A DNA stretch of 11,165 nt, from assembly GCA_017853455.1 (NCBI GenBank), contig JAFMJM010000064.1:1-11165 (forward strand). The letters are read 5' to 3'. This document shows positions 1 through 7,831 of this stretch, piece by piece. The stretch is from Acidimicrobiia bacterium. Lineage in GTDB: Bacteria; Actinomycetota; Acidimicrobiia; IMCC26256; PALSA-555. Position 1 is the first letter of the stretch; each line of letters opens with the position of its first letter. The notes under the pieces are model-generated. The model did not search any database and was not told where the DNA came from. It saw only the letters and a program-made list of their open reading frames with translations. Made by a program: the position numbers and the translations under genes.

Positions 1-269
1 AGCTGCATGATGATCGACGCCGTGATGTACGGCATGATCCCGAGGAAGAAGATCGCGACGTTGGTGATCGCGCCACCGGCGAAGAGGTCGAGGAATCCGA
101 CCACGCCGGCGTTGTTCGCCTGGTTCTGCAGGTCCTTGATGGCGCCGAAGTCGACGTACGGGACCGGCAGGTGCGCACCCACGCGGTAGATCGCGATGAT
201 CAGCAGCGTGAAGAGGATCTTGTTCCGCAGGTCGGCGACCCGGAACATGTTGCGCAGGCGGGAGAGCAT
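1..269 (-). CDS. secY: Protein translocase subunit SecY, N-terminal part (runs off left edge)
   Basis: Channel subunit of the SecYEG translocon in the cytoplasmic membrane; it threads unfolded preproteins across and lets membrane proteins insert. The first 89 codons are present and the frame is open to the window edge. The N-terminus MLSRLRNMFRVADLRNKI is the usual basic cytoplasmic SecY start, followed by a first hydrophobic segment (about residues 18-28, ILFTLLIIAIYRVG), the PVPYVDF loop, and the plug/second-helix region (FLDLFAGGAITNVAIFFLGIMPYITASIIMQ split around residue 73). The ATG at 269 lies 13 nt after the rplO stop with only a weak purine-rich RBS (GAGACGAG), and no in-frame start precedes it. 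Position after rplO is the standard spc operon order. Identification is secure; only the missing C-terminal four fifths cannot be assessed. Confidence 0.96.
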   Translation of the reverse strand, partial: MLSRLRNMFRVADLRNKILFTLLIIAIYRVGAHLPVPYVDFGAIKDLQNQANNAGVVGFLDLFAGGAITNVAIFFLGIMPYITASIIMQ

Positions 270-282
270 GGCTCGTCTCGGC

Positions 283-783
283 TCAGCGGTTGGTCAGGGC
301 GTTGTTGGAGCCCGCCGGCGGCCGCCGGTCACCCCACGGCGCCGGGATGATCTCGACCGTCCCACCGGCCGCGGTGATCGCGGCACGAGCGGAGGCCGAG
401 AAGGCGTGGGCCTTGACGGTGAGGGCACCGGCGACCTCGCCGCGACCCAGCACCTTCACGAGACCCCGCTTGGCGACGAGGCCCTTGGCCCGCAGCGAGT
501 CGGGGTCGACGACCGAGCCCGGAGCGAAGCCCTCGAGGGTGTCGAGGTTCACCACGTTGTACTCGACCCGGAACGGGTTGCGGAAGCCCTTGGCCTTCGG
601 GATGCGACGGTGCAGCGGCGTCTGACCACCCTCGAACCCGGGCTTGGTGTTGTCACGGGCGCCCGCGCCCTTGGTGCCGCGGCCGGCGGTCTTGCCGCCC
701 TTGCCGCCGATGCCGCGACCGACACGCTTGGCCGGACGCTTGGAGCCGGGAGCCGGCTTGAGATCGTGGATCTTGATGGTCAT
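283..783 (-). CDS. rplO: 50S ribosomal protein L15
   Basis: Late-assembly protein of the large subunit that binds 23S rRNA around the central protuberance. 166 residues, slightly longer than the usual 145-150. The Gly/Arg/Lys-rich N-terminal half (GRGIGGKGGKTAGRGTKG at about 23-40, then GFEGGQTPLHRRIPKAKGF at about 49-67) is diagnostic. It contacts rRNA as an extended tail, and the C-terminal half forms the globular domain. The end (about residues 145-166, PAPWGDRRPPAGSNNALTNR) is a short extension past the usual family end. The ATG follows the rpmD stop by one nucleotide, so the two are probably translationally coupled; GAGG about 9 nt upstream, inside rpmD, can act as RBS. Same transcription unit as secY downstream. 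Confidence 0.98.
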   Translation of the reverse strand: MTIKIHDLKPAPGSKRPAKRVGRGIGGKGGKTAGRGTKGAGARDNTKPGFEGGQTPLHRRIPKAKGFRNPFRVEYNVVNLDTLEGFAPGSVVDPDSLRAKGLVAKRGLVKVLGRGEVAGALTVKAHAFSASARAAITAAGGTVEIIPAPWGDRRPPAGSNNALTNR

Positions 784-784
784 G

Positions 785-967
785 TCAGGAGACCTCTTCG
801 ACCTGGACCAGGTGCGGGACCTTGGCGATCATGCCGCGGATCTCGGGACGGTCCGGCAGCTCGACCGACTGGTCGATCTTCCGCAGCCCGAGGGCCCGCA
901 GCGTGCCGCGCTGCTTGGGCTTGATGCCGATCTTGGACTTGACGAGGGTGACGCGCAGGCTCGCCAT
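785..967 (-). CDS. rpmD: 50S ribosomal protein L30
   Basis: Small 60-residue protein of the large subunit that packs on 23S rRNA domain II. MASLRVTLVKSKIGIKPKQR followed by TLRALGLRKIDQSVELPD is the typical bacterial L30 signature, and the length matches the family. The reading frame stays open upstream as far as 1213, but the ATG at 967 is chosen because homologues begin with this sequence and because it sits one nucleotide after the rpsE stop (TGACATG), with GAGGTG a short distance upstream inside rpsE. rpmD between rpsE and rplO is the canonical spc order. L30 is absent from several bacterial lineages; here it is present and looks intact. Confidence 0.97.
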   Translation of the reverse strand: MASLRVTLVKSKIGIKPKQRGTLRALGLRKIDQSVELPDRPEIRGMIAKVPHLVQVEEVS

Positions 968-968
968 G

Positions 969-1523
969 TCATGCCACCTCGGCGGGCTCGCCGTGTCGGC
1001 CGGCGGCCTTGCGCTCGCGGTAGGCCCGCAGCATCCCGGCCGACGACACCTCTTCGGGCGACTTGCCGCGCAGGCGGGCGACCTCCTCGGGGCGGCGCAG
1101 CGAGCGCAGCCCGTCGATCGTCGCACGCGAGACGTTGATCGCGTTGGTCGAGCCGAGCGACTTGGCCAGCACGTCGTGCACGCCCGCCGCCTCGAGGATC
1201 GCCCGGGCGGCACCGCCCGCGATGACCCCGGTACCGGGGGCGGCGGGCTTGAGCAGGACGCGGGCGGCGTCGTGCTCGCCGATGATCTGGTGGGTGATCG
1301 TCGAACCGGCGAGCGGCACGTTGAAGAGGTTCTTGCGCGCCTCCTCCATGCCCTTCTGGATGGCGGCCGGCACTTCCTTGGCCTTGCCGTAGCCCAGACC
1401 GACGTTGCCGTCGCCGTCGCCCACCACCACGAGGGCGGTGAACGAGAACCGGCGACCGCCCTTGACGACCTTGGCGACCCGGTTGATCGTGATCACCCGC
1501 TCTTCGAGCTGTCCTTCAGCCAT
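969..1523 (-). CDS. rpsE: 30S ribosomal protein S5
   Basis: Small-subunit protein near the decoding site and mRNA entry; with S4 and S12 it affects decoding accuracy. 184 residues. The N-terminal double-stranded-RNA-binding fold (about residues 8-70) contains ERVITINRVAKVVKGGRRF and VGDGDGNVGLGYGKAKEV; the C-terminal domain has GGAARAILEAAGVHDVLAKS and NAINVSRATIDGL. The tail (about 160-184) is basic then neutral. An open frame extends to 1613, but the ATG at 1523 starts the conserved protein and has AGAGGG five nucleotides upstream, 19 nt after the rplR stop. The residues of the loop around VKGGRR, where spectinomycin resistance changes occur in other species, look wild-type. Confidence 0.98.
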   Translation of the reverse strand: MAEGQLEERVITINRVAKVVKGGRRFSFTALVVVGDGDGNVGLGYGKAKEVPAAIQKGMEEARKNLFNVPLAGSTITHQIIGEHDAARVLLKPAAPGTGVIAGGAARAILEAAGVHDVLAKSLGSTNAINVSRATIDGLRSLRRPEEVARLRGKSPEEVSSAGMLRAYRERKAAGRHGEPAEVA

Positions 1524-1542
1524 GGGATCCCTCTCTCGGCGA

Positions 1543-1896
<354 letters not shown>

Positions 1897-1912
1897 CGCG
1901 TGGTCCTCGTCG

Positions 1913-2452
1913 TCACTTCGCCGACTTGCCGGCCTTGCGCAGGACGCGCTCGTCGGAGTAGCGGATGCCCTTGCCCTTGTAGGGCTCGGGCTTGCGGATC
2001 TTGCGGATGTCGGCCGCGACCTGACCGACGAGCTGCTTGTCGGCACCCAGGACGGTGATCCGGGTCGGCTGGGGCACGTCGAACGTGATCCCGGCCGGGG
2101 CCTCGAAGAACACCGGGTGGGAGAAGCCGAGCTGCAGCTCGATCTTGTCGGGACCCTGGGGCAGGGCTCGGTACCCGACCCCGACGATCTCGAGGTCGCG
2201 GGTGAAGCCCTGCGACACCCCCGTGACCATGTTGGCCACCAGGGTGCGGGTGAGGCCGTGCAACGAGCGGTTGGTCCGCTCGTCGTCGGGTCGGGTCACC
2301 ACGAGGTCGTCACCCTCACGGCTGACGGTGATGGTCTCGGGGATCTCGTGCTCGAGGGTCCCCTTGGGGCCCTTGACGACGACCCGGCGGCCGTCGATCG
2401 AGACGTCGACCCCCGAGGGGACGGTGATGGGCTGCTTGCCGATTCGGGACAT
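1913..2452 (-). CDS. rplF: 50S ribosomal protein L6
   Basis: Large-subunit protein at the base of the L7/L12 stalk, next to the sarcin-ricin loop and the GTPase-associated centre. 179 residues, the normal length, with two repeated alpha/beta domains (about 1-82 and 83-179). MSRIGKQPITVP starts the protein and PEPYKGKGIRY at 155-165 is the classical L6 signature. The ATG is 6 nt after the rpsH stop; the RBS is weak (TAGGCG overlapping that stop), which suggests reliance on coupling with rpsH translation. Confidence 0.98.
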   Translation of the reverse strand: MSRIGKQPITVPSGVDVSIDGRRVVVKGPKGTLEHEIPETITVSREGDDLVVTRPDDERTNRSLHGLTRTLVANMVTGVSQGFTRDLEIVGVGYRALPQGPDKIELQLGFSHPVFFEAPAGITFDVPQPTRITVLGADKQLVGQVAADIRKIRKPEPYKGKGIRYSDERVLRKAGKSAK

Positions 2453-2458
2453 CGTCGC

Positions 2459-2863
2459 CTACCAGACGTGGCAGAGGATCTCGCCGCCCACGCGGCGCCG
2501 GCGCGCCTCGCGGTCGGTCATGAGACCCTGGTTCGTCGACAGGATGGCGATCCCCATGCCACCCAGCACGCGGGGGACATCGGTCGCCTTGGAGTAGACC
2601 CGGAGACCGGGCTTGGAGACCCGGCGCAGTCCGGAGATCGTCCGCTTCCGGTCGGGGGTGTACTTGAGCACGATGCGCAGGCGCGGAGACGGACGCTCCG
2701 GCTCCTGCTCCACCGCGTAGCTCTCGACGTAACCCTCGCTGACGAGGATCTTGGCGAGGGCTTCCTTCACCTTGGAGCTCGGCATCAGCACCTCGTCGTG
2801 GAACGCGGTGTTCGCGTTCCGCAGACGGGTGAGCATGTCGGCGATGGGGTCGGTCATCGTCAC
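2459..2863 (-). CDS. rpsH: 30S ribosomal protein S8
   Basis: Primary 16S rRNA-binding protein (central domain). In E. coli it is also the translational repressor of the spc operon; whether it does so here is unknown. 134 residues. N-terminus MTMTDPIADMLTRLRNAN, C-terminal GLRRVSKPGLRVYSK and LGGMGIAILSTNQGLMTDREARRRRVGGEILCHVW match actinobacterial S8, with the C-terminal part being the RNA-binding domain. A GTG at 2863 is chosen as start instead of the ATG two codons later: GGGGAGG is seven nucleotides before the GTG (13 before the ATG), and actinobacterial S8 proteins commonly begin MTMTDP. The SD directly follows, and shares its T and A with, the rpsN stop codon (TAGGGGAGG). Confidence 0.98.
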   Translation of the reverse strand: MTMTDPIADMLTRLRNANTAFHDEVLMPSSKVKEALAKILVSEGYVESYAVEQEPERPSPRLRIVLKYTPDRKRTISGLRRVSKPGLRVYSKATDVPRVLGGMGIAILSTNQGLMTDREARRRRVGGEILCHVW

Positions 2864-2876
2864 CGGTCGGCCTCCC

Positions 2877-3062
2877 CTACCACGACGCCTTGGTCACGCC
2901 CGGGATCTCCCCGGCGTGAGCCATCTGACGGAAACACACACGGCACAGCCCGAACTTGCGGTACACCGAGCGCGGGCGCCCACAGCGCCGGCACCGGGTG
3001 TAGCCGCGCACCTTGAACTTCGGTGCCCGCTGCTGCTTCTGGATGAGTGCCTTCTTGGCCAT
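2877..3062 (-). CDS. rpsN: 30S ribosomal protein S14 type Z (zinc-binding, C+ form)
   Basis: 61-residue short S14 that binds 16S rRNA in the head of the small subunit. It has four metal-ligand cysteines, C24-x2-C27 and C40-x2-C43, so it is the zinc-dependent form. Many actinobacteria keep a second, cysteine-free S14 elsewhere under zinc repressor control; none is in this window. The sequence MAKKALIQKQQRAPKFKVRG and the end GEIPGVTKASW are typical. The ATG at 3062 lies 8 nt after the rplE stop, with GAGG five nucleotides upstream overlapping the region just past that stop. Position between rplE and rpsH is canonical. Confidence 0.98.
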   Translation of the reverse strand: MAKKALIQKQQRAPKFKVRGYTRCRRCGRPRSVYRKFGLCRVCFRQMAHAGEIPGVTKASW

Positions 3063-3070
3063 CTCGACCT

Positions 3071-3634
3071 CTACTGGTTGTCACGACGGAACGGGAAGCC
3101 GAGCGCACGAAGGAGTGCCCGGCCCTGCTCGTCGTTGGTCGCCGTGGTCACGATCGTGACGTCCATGCCACGCACCGTGTCGATCTTGTCGTAATCGATC
3201 TCCGGGAAGATCAGCTGCTCGGTGATGCCGAACGTGTAGTTGCCCCGGCCGTCGAACGACTTCGGGTTCAGGCCCCGGAAGTCGCGGATGCGGGGGATCG
3301 CCACGCTCACGAGGCGGTCGTAGAACTCCCACATCCGGGCGCCACGCAGCGTGACCTTGGCCCCGATGGCGTTGCCCTCACGGAGCTTGAAGGTCGCGAT
3401 CGACTTCTTGGCCTTGGTCACCAGCGGCTTCTGGCCGGTGATCAGGGTGAGGTCGGTCACGGCACCGTCGAGCAGCGACGCCTGCTGGGTCGCCTTGCCC
3501 ACGCCGCAGTTGAGCACGATCTTCGAGAGGCGCGGGACCTCCATCACGTTGCCCAGGCCGAGCTCCTGCTGGAGCGCCGGCCGCACCTCGGCGAAGTACT
3601 TGGTCTTGAGTCGGGCTTCGATCGCCGCCGCCAT
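3071..3634 (-). CDS. rplE: 50S ribosomal protein L5
   Basis: 187-residue 5S rRNA-binding protein of the central protuberance that also contacts the P-site tRNA and helps bridge to the small subunit. The MEVPRLSKIVLNCGVG region (31-46), ITGQKPLVTKAKKSIATFKLREG (66-87, the family signature area) and the C-terminal MDVTIVTTATNDEQGRALL are typical. Frame is open upstream to 3985, but the start is the ATG at 3634, which overlaps the rplX stop by one nucleotide (TGATG), has AAGGA six nucleotides upstream, and begins where homologues begin. The stop-start overlap argues for coupling with rplX. Confidence 0.98.
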   Translation of the reverse strand: MAAAIEARLKTKYFAEVRPALQQELGLGNVMEVPRLSKIVLNCGVGKATQQASLLDGAVTDLTLITGQKPLVTKAKKSIATFKLREGNAIGAKVTLRGARMWEFYDRLVSVAIPRIRDFRGLNPKSFDGRGNYTFGITEQLIFPEIDYDKIDTVRGMDVTIVTTATNDEQGRALLRALGFPFRRDNQ

Positions 3635-3936
3635 CACAGGTCCTTCCCGCACTTGCGGCAGATCCGGATCTTGGCCGCGCCCTCGCCCTGGTACCCGACG
3701 CGGGTCGGCCCGCACTTCGAGCAGACGATCGCGACGTTCGACACCTGGATCGGCATGTCCTTGTCGATGATGCCGCCCTGCATCGTGGCGCTCGTGGCGC
3801 GCTGGTGACGCTTGGCGACGTTGACGCCGTCGACGATGACCCGGCCGCTCTCGGGGATCACCCGGGACACGCGGCCCCGCTTGCCCCGGTCCTTGCCGGT
3901 CAGCACCTCGACCTCGTCGTCCTTGCGGATCTTCAT
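3634..3936 (-). CDS. rplX: 50S ribosomal protein L24 (with zinc-ribbon cysteines)
   Basis: Assembly initiator that binds the 5' end of 23S rRNA and sits by the exit tunnel. 100 residues with the KOW motif at the N-terminus (KIRKDDEVEVLTGKDRGKRG). The C-terminal part has C72-x2-C75 and C93-x2-C96, the zinc-ribbon form found in many bacteria. A GTG one codon upstream (3939) would overlap the rplN stop as GTGA, but GGAGG lies 7 nt before the ATG at 3936 and only about 4 nt before the GTG, so the ATG is preferred; it overlaps the rplN stop by one nucleotide. Confidence 0.97.
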   Translation of the reverse strand: MKIRKDDEVEVLTGKDRGKRGRVSRVIPESGRVIVDGVNVAKRHQRATSATMQGGIIDKDMPIQVSNVAIVCSKCGPTRVGYQGEGAAKIRICRKCGKDL

Positions 3937-4304
3937 CACAGCACCTCCGGCGCCAGCGACACGATGCGCATGAACTTGCGGTCACGGAGCTCCCGGCCCA
4001 CCGGGCCGAAGATGCGCGTGCCGCGGGGCTGCATCTGGTCGTTGATGAGGACCGCCGCGTTCTCGTCGAAGCGGATGTAGCTGCCGTCGGGACGGCGGCG
4101 CTCCTTCTTGGTCCGGACGACGACGCACTTGACGACGTCGCCCTTCTTGACGGCCGCCCCGGGCGTGGCGTCCTTGACGGTGGCGACGAACACGTCGCCG
4201 ATGCCGGCGTAGCGCCGCCGGCTCCCGCCGAGGACCTTGATGCACAGGACTTCCTTGGCGCCGGAGTTGTCGGCGACCCTGAGTCGGCTCTCCTGCTGGA
4301 TCAT
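3936..4304 (-). CDS. rplN: 50S ribosomal protein L14
   Basis: 122 residues, exactly the usual length. It lies at the subunit interface of the 50S, forms bridge B8 with 16S rRNA, and is the docking site for the silencing factor RsfS. MIQQESRLRVADNSGAKEVLCIKVLGG at the N-terminus and the end REL..KFMRIVSLAPEVL are diagnostic. First gene of the spc operon in E. coli; here it starts only 4 nt after the rpsQ stop with no promoter room, so S10 and spc are transcribed together. The RBS is moderate (GGTGA). Confidence 0.99.
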   Translation of the reverse strand: MIQQESRLRVADNSGAKEVLCIKVLGGSRRRYAGIGDVFVATVKDATPGAAVKKGDVVKCVVVRTKKERRRPDGSYIRFDENAAVLINDQMQPRGTRIFGPVGRELRDRKFMRIVSLAPEVL

Positions 4305-4308
4305 CGCG

Positions 4309-4587
4309 TCACCGTGCCCGCTCGAGAACTTCGACGACGCGCCAGCGCTTCTGCTTGGAGAGCGGACGGGTCTCGGTCACCCGGACCCGGTCGCCCTCGC
4401 GCGCGTCGTTGGTGTCGTCGTGGGCGTACAGCCGCTTCGTGCGCTGCAGCGTCTTGCCGTAGCGCCGGTGCTGGACGCGGTCGATGACGGCCACCACGAT
4501 CGTCTTGTCCATCTTCGCCGAGACCACGATCCCCTCACGGACCTTGCGGCCGTTGGGACGGGACTCGGTCGCGCTCTCGTCAGCCAT
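4309..4587 (-). CDS. rpsQ: 30S ribosomal protein S17
   Basis: Primary 16S rRNA-binding protein (5' domain), OB-fold. 92 residues: a short hydrophilic leader (MADESATESRPNG), then the core RKVREGIVVSAKMDKTIVVAV, KRLYAHDDTND and a C-terminal VRVTETRPLSKQKRWRVVEVLERA. A TTG at 4593 would overlap the rpmC stop (TTGA) and add two residues, but AAGG is six nucleotides before the ATG at 4587 and touches the TTG, so the ATG is the likely start. Last gene of the classical S10 operon. Confidence 0.97.
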   Translation of the reverse strand: MADESATESRPNGRKVREGIVVSAKMDKTIVVAVIDRVQHRRYGKTLQRTKRLYAHDDTNDAREGDRVRVTETRPLSKQKRWRVVEVLERAR

Positions 4588-4589
4588 GG

Positions 4590-4826
4590 TCAACCTTCCT
4601 CGGCGGCCACGAGCGCCTCGGCCGCGTCGATCTCACGGGCGCGCAGCAGGGTCTCGCAGCGCGCGATGCCTCGCCGGACCTGGGGGAGCCGGGCGGTGTT
4701 CTCGAGCTGACCCGTCGCGTTCTGGAAGCGCAGGTTGAACAGCTCCTCCTTGAACTGACGGAGTCGGTTCGCCAACTCGTCGTCGTTGAGCTCGGCGAGC
4801 TCGCTCGCCTTGTGCGCGTCGCTCAT
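4590..4826 (-). CDS. rpmC: 50S ribosomal protein L29
   Basis: 78-residue helical hairpin protein that sits beside L23 at the polypeptide exit and helps dock nascent-chain factors. Residues 8-36 (ASELAELNDDELANRLRQFK..LFNLRFQ) and 37-60 (NATGQLENTARLPQVRRGIAR) are the family signature; the C-terminal extension (about 62-78, acidic, Ala-rich) is a little longer than in many species. The ATG at 4826 overlaps the rplP stop by 4 nt (ATGA) and is preceded by AGGAGGAGG, a very strong SD. The same frame is open far upstream across rplP and rpsC, but that part is out of frame with those genes and is not coding. Confidence 0.97.
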   Translation of the reverse strand: MSDAHKASELAELNDDELANRLRQFKEELFNLRFQNATGQLENTARLPQVRRGIARCETLLRAREIDAAEALVAAEEG

Positions 4827-5239
4827 GCCTCCTCCTGACGGACGATGAAGCGGGTCTTGATCGGGAGCTTGTGCTGGGCCAGGCGCATGGCCTCGCGGGC
4901 CAGGGGCTCGGCCACACCCGACAGCTCGAACATCACGCGGCCGGGCTTGACGACGGCGACCCAGCGCTCCGGGTTGCCCTTGCCCGATCCCATCCGGGTC
5001 TCGGCCGGCTTCTGGGTCACGGGCTTGTCCGGGAAGATGTTGATCCACACCTTCCCGCCGCGCTTGATGTGACGGGTCATGGCGATACGGGCGGCCTCGA
5101 TCTGGCGGTTGGTGATCCAACCGGGCTCGAGGGCCTGGATCCCGAAGTCGCCGAACGTGATCTTGGTGCCGCCCTTGGATGCGCCGGTCATACGACCACG
5201 CTGCACCTTGCGATGACGGACCTTGCGGGGCATCAGCAT
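4823..5239 (-). CDS. rplP: 50S ribosomal protein L16
   Basis: 138 residues, the usual length. It binds 23S rRNA close to the A-site tRNA elbow and is needed late in 50S maturation. MLMPRKVRHRKVQRGRM at the start, GDFGIQALEPGWITNRQIEAARIA (30-53) and RMGSGKGNPERWVAVVKPG (82-100) are family signatures; R82 in the RMGSGKG loop corresponds to the loop whose arginine is hydroxylated in E. coli. The ATG at 5239 has GAGGA about seven nucleotides upstream and lies 12 nt after the rpsC stop; the second ATG two codons on would be a poorer fit to the SD. Confidence 0.98.
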   Translation of the reverse strand: MLMPRKVRHRKVQRGRMTGASKGGTKITFGDFGIQALEPGWITNRQIEAARIAMTRHIKRGGKVWINIFPDKPVTQKPAETRMGSGKGNPERWVAVVKPGRVMFELSGVAEPLAREAMRLAQHKLPIKTRFIVRQEEA

Positions 5240-5251
5240 GTCGGTTCCTCG

Positions 5252-6174
5252 TCAGTCCTCGTCGCCGTGGAACTTGGGCGCCTCGTGGTGCTGGCGGGTG
5301 CGGCGCTCGATCTCCTCCTCCTCGGCGAGGAGACGCTCGAACTCCGGGTCCGCCTCCTTGACGAGCGGGGTGGCCTCTTCGGTCACCTCGTCGGGGGCAC
5401 CCTCGACCGGCACGGCCACGGCCTCGTCGGCACGGCGCTTGCCGCCACCGGCGCTGACCACCCGACGACGCGGCGCCGGCCCGGAGGCCTCGCCGACGGC
5501 CATGGCGGCCTCGCGGGTGATCTTGTCCTCGGCCGCCGACTTGTAGGGCAGGATCTCGCCCTTGTAGATCCAGACCTTCACGCCGATCCGACCGAAGGTC
5601 GTGCGGGCCTCGGCCTCGCCGTAGTCGATGTCGGCGCGCAGGGTGTGGAGCGGCACCCGGCCTTCGCGGTACCACTCACGGCGCGACATCTCGGCACCAC
5701 CGAGGCGGCCGCTGCACTGGACCCGGATGCCCTGGGCCCCCGCCTTGGTGGCGGTCTGGACGGCCCGCTTCATGGCCCGGCGGAAGGAGACCCGGCCGGC
5801 GAGCTGGTCGGCGACACCCTGCGCGATGAGGGTGGCGTCGAGCTCGGGCTGCTTGATCTCCTGGATGTTGAAGTGGATCTTCGGGTTGCCGGTGATCTTG
5901 AGCAGCCCGGCACGGAGGCGGTCGGCCTCGGCGCCGCGGCGACCGATGACGATGCCGGGACGGGCGGTGTAGACGTCGACGCGCAGCCGGTCACGGGTGC
6001 GCTCGATCTCGACCCGGCTCACGGCGGCACGCTCGAGCTGGCGCCGCAGGTAGTCGCGGATCTTCCAGTCCTCGATGAGCTGGTCCTTGTACTCCTGACC
6101 GTCGGCGAACCACCGGGACTTCCAGTCGGTGGTCACGCCGAGACGGAACCCGTACGGGTTGACCTTCTGGCCCA

Positions 6175-6175
<1 letters not shown>
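5252..6175 (-). CDS. rpsC: 30S ribosomal protein S3 with long C-terminal extension
   Basis: Head protein of the small subunit at the mRNA entry channel, where its basic residues help unwind mRNA. 307 residues against about 210-280 in most bacteria. MGQKVNPYGFRLG opens the protein; the type-2 KH domain carries the GRRG loop at 78-81; the helicase-associated motif FRRAMKR lies at 131-137; the C-terminal domain ends with GRIGVKVWIYKGEILP (195-210). Residues about 212-307 are an unconserved-looking charged tail: a basic patch (RRRVV, GGGKRR), a Val/Glu/Pro stretch, a Glu-rich likely helix (EFERLLAEEEEIERR, 278-292) and a His-containing end (HHEAPKFHGDED). Start ATG overlaps the rplV stop by one nucleotide (TGATG) with GAGGAG five nucleotides upstream. 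Confidence 0.98.
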
Positions 6176-6704
<529 letters not shown>

Positions 6705-6708
<4 letters not shown>

Positions 6709-6983
6709 CGCCGCGACGACTTCTCCTGACCCGCGTGGTAGCGGAACGTACGGGTCGGGGCGAACTCACCGAGCTTGCACCCGACCATCGTCTCACTGAT
6801 GAAGACGGGGACGTGCTTGCGACCGTCGTGCACCGCGATGGTGTGACCCACCATCTCGGGCGTGATGGTCGAGCGGCGCGACCACGTCTTGATGACCTTG
6901 CGCTCACCGGCCTCGTTCTGACGCTCCACCTTCTTGATGAGGTGGTCGTCGACGAACGGGCCCTTCTTCAGACTGCGCGGCAC
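6705..6983 (-). CDS. rpsS: 30S ribosomal protein S19
   Basis: 92-residue protein of the small-subunit head, contacting S13 and the A-site finger bridge. MPRSLKKGPFVDDHLIKKV, TWSRRSTITPEMVGHTIAVHDGRKHVPV (split around 33-60) and the end GEFAPTRTFRYHAGQ are diagnostic and the length is standard. The start is GTG, 9 nt after the rplB stop. The TAG stop of rplB is itself the first three bases of a perfect SD (TAGGAGG), so termination of L2 and initiation of S19 are physically linked. Confidence 0.98.
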
Positions 6984-6985
6984 GG

Positions 6986-6995
6986 GATCCTCCTA
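6986..6995 (-). promoter_or_regulatory. rpsS Shine-Dalgarno fused to the rplB stop codon
   Basis: On the minus strand TAGGAGGATCCC precedes the GTG start of rpsS at 6983. The first TAG is the rplB stop (6993-6995), so the ideal ribosome-binding site TAGGAGG begins with it. This decides the GTG as the S19 start. A similar arrangement (TAGGGGAGG) joins rpsN to rpsH at 2871-2879. Confidence 0.85.
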
Positions 6996-7829
6996 CCGAC
7001 GGCTACCGCGCGTCCGGCGGCGGCGCACGATCATCTCGTCGGACTTCTTGCCCTTCTTACGGGTACGGCCCTCGGGCTTGCCCCACGGCGACACCGGGTG
7101 GCGTCCACCGGAGGTCTTGCCCTCACCACCACCGAGCGGGTGGTCGACCGGGTTCATGGCGACACCACGGACGTGGGGGCGCTTGCCCTTCCACCGGTTG
7201 CGGCCGGCCTTGCCGACCTTGACCAGCGAGGCCTCGGCGTTGCCCACCGAGCCGACGGTCGCCCGGCAGTCGATCGGCACGCGGCGCATCTCGGTCGAGG
7301 GGAGTCGCAGCGTGGCGAACTGGCCCTCCTTGGCGACGAGCTGGATCGACGCTCCGGCGCCCCGGCCCATCTTGCCGCCGGCGCCCGGCTTGAGCTCGAC
7401 GTTGTGCACGACCGTTCCGACCGGGATGTAGCGCAGCGGGAGCGCGTTGCCCGGACGGATCTCGGAGCCGTGCCCGCTCTGGAGCATGTCGCCGACCGCC
7501 ACCTGGGCGGGAGCGATGATGTAGCGCTTCTCGCCGTCGAGGTAGTGGAGCAGCGCGATGCGGGCGTTGCGGTTCGGGTCGTACTCGATGGCCGCGACCT
7601 TGGCCGGCACGCCGTCCTTGTCGCGCCGGAAGTCGACCACGCGGTACTTCTGCTTGTGGCCGCCACCCCGGTGACGGGCGGTCATCCGCCCGTAGGAGTT
7701 GCGCCCACCGGTCTTGGGCTTGGGCTTGGTCAGGGACCGCTCCGGACGGTCGCGGGTGATCTCCGCGAAGTCCGAGACGGTCTGGAACCGCCGCCCGGGG
7801 CTGGTCGGCTTGCGCTTGCGGATGGCCAC
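6993..7829 (-). CDS. rplB: 50S ribosomal protein L2
   Basis: Large primary 23S rRNA-binding protein close to the peptidyl transferase centre, required for subunit joining. 278 residues, the normal length. N-terminal OB-like domain (about 40-125) and SH3-like domain (about 126-200); the C-terminal loop MNPVDHPLGGGEG contains H230, the position of the conserved histidine studied as H229 in E. coli, followed by SGGRHPVSPWGKPEGRTRKKGKKS. The start is GTG at 7829, 2 nt after the rplW stop, with GGGAG six nucleotides upstream inside rplW. Very high sequence conservation makes the call certain. Confidence 0.99.
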   Translation of the reverse strand: MAIRKRKPTSPGRRFQTVSDFAEITRDRPERSLTKPKPKTGGRNSYGRMTARHRGGGHKQKYRVVDFRRDKDGVPAKVAAIEYDPNRNARIALLHYLDGEKRYIIAPAQVAVGDMLQSGHGSEIRPGNALPLRYIPVGTVVHNVELKPGAGGKMGRGAGASIQLVAKEGQFATLRLPSTEMRRVPIDCRATVGSVGNAEASLVKVGKAGRNRWKGKRPHVRGVAMNPVDHPLGGGEGKTSGGRHPVSPWGKPEGRTRKKGKKSDEMIVRRRRTRGSRR

Positions 7830-7831
7830 GG

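Noticed and set aside
4305..4308. A separate spc operon promoter before rplN
   Set aside because: Only 4 nt separate rpsQ and rplN and I see no convincing promoter inside the end of rpsQ; the cluster looks continuous.
4827..5675. Long N-terminal extension of L29
   Set aside because: The open frame crosses rplP and rpsC out of frame and reads as Arg/Gly/Pro-rich noise; the true start at 4826 has an ideal SD.
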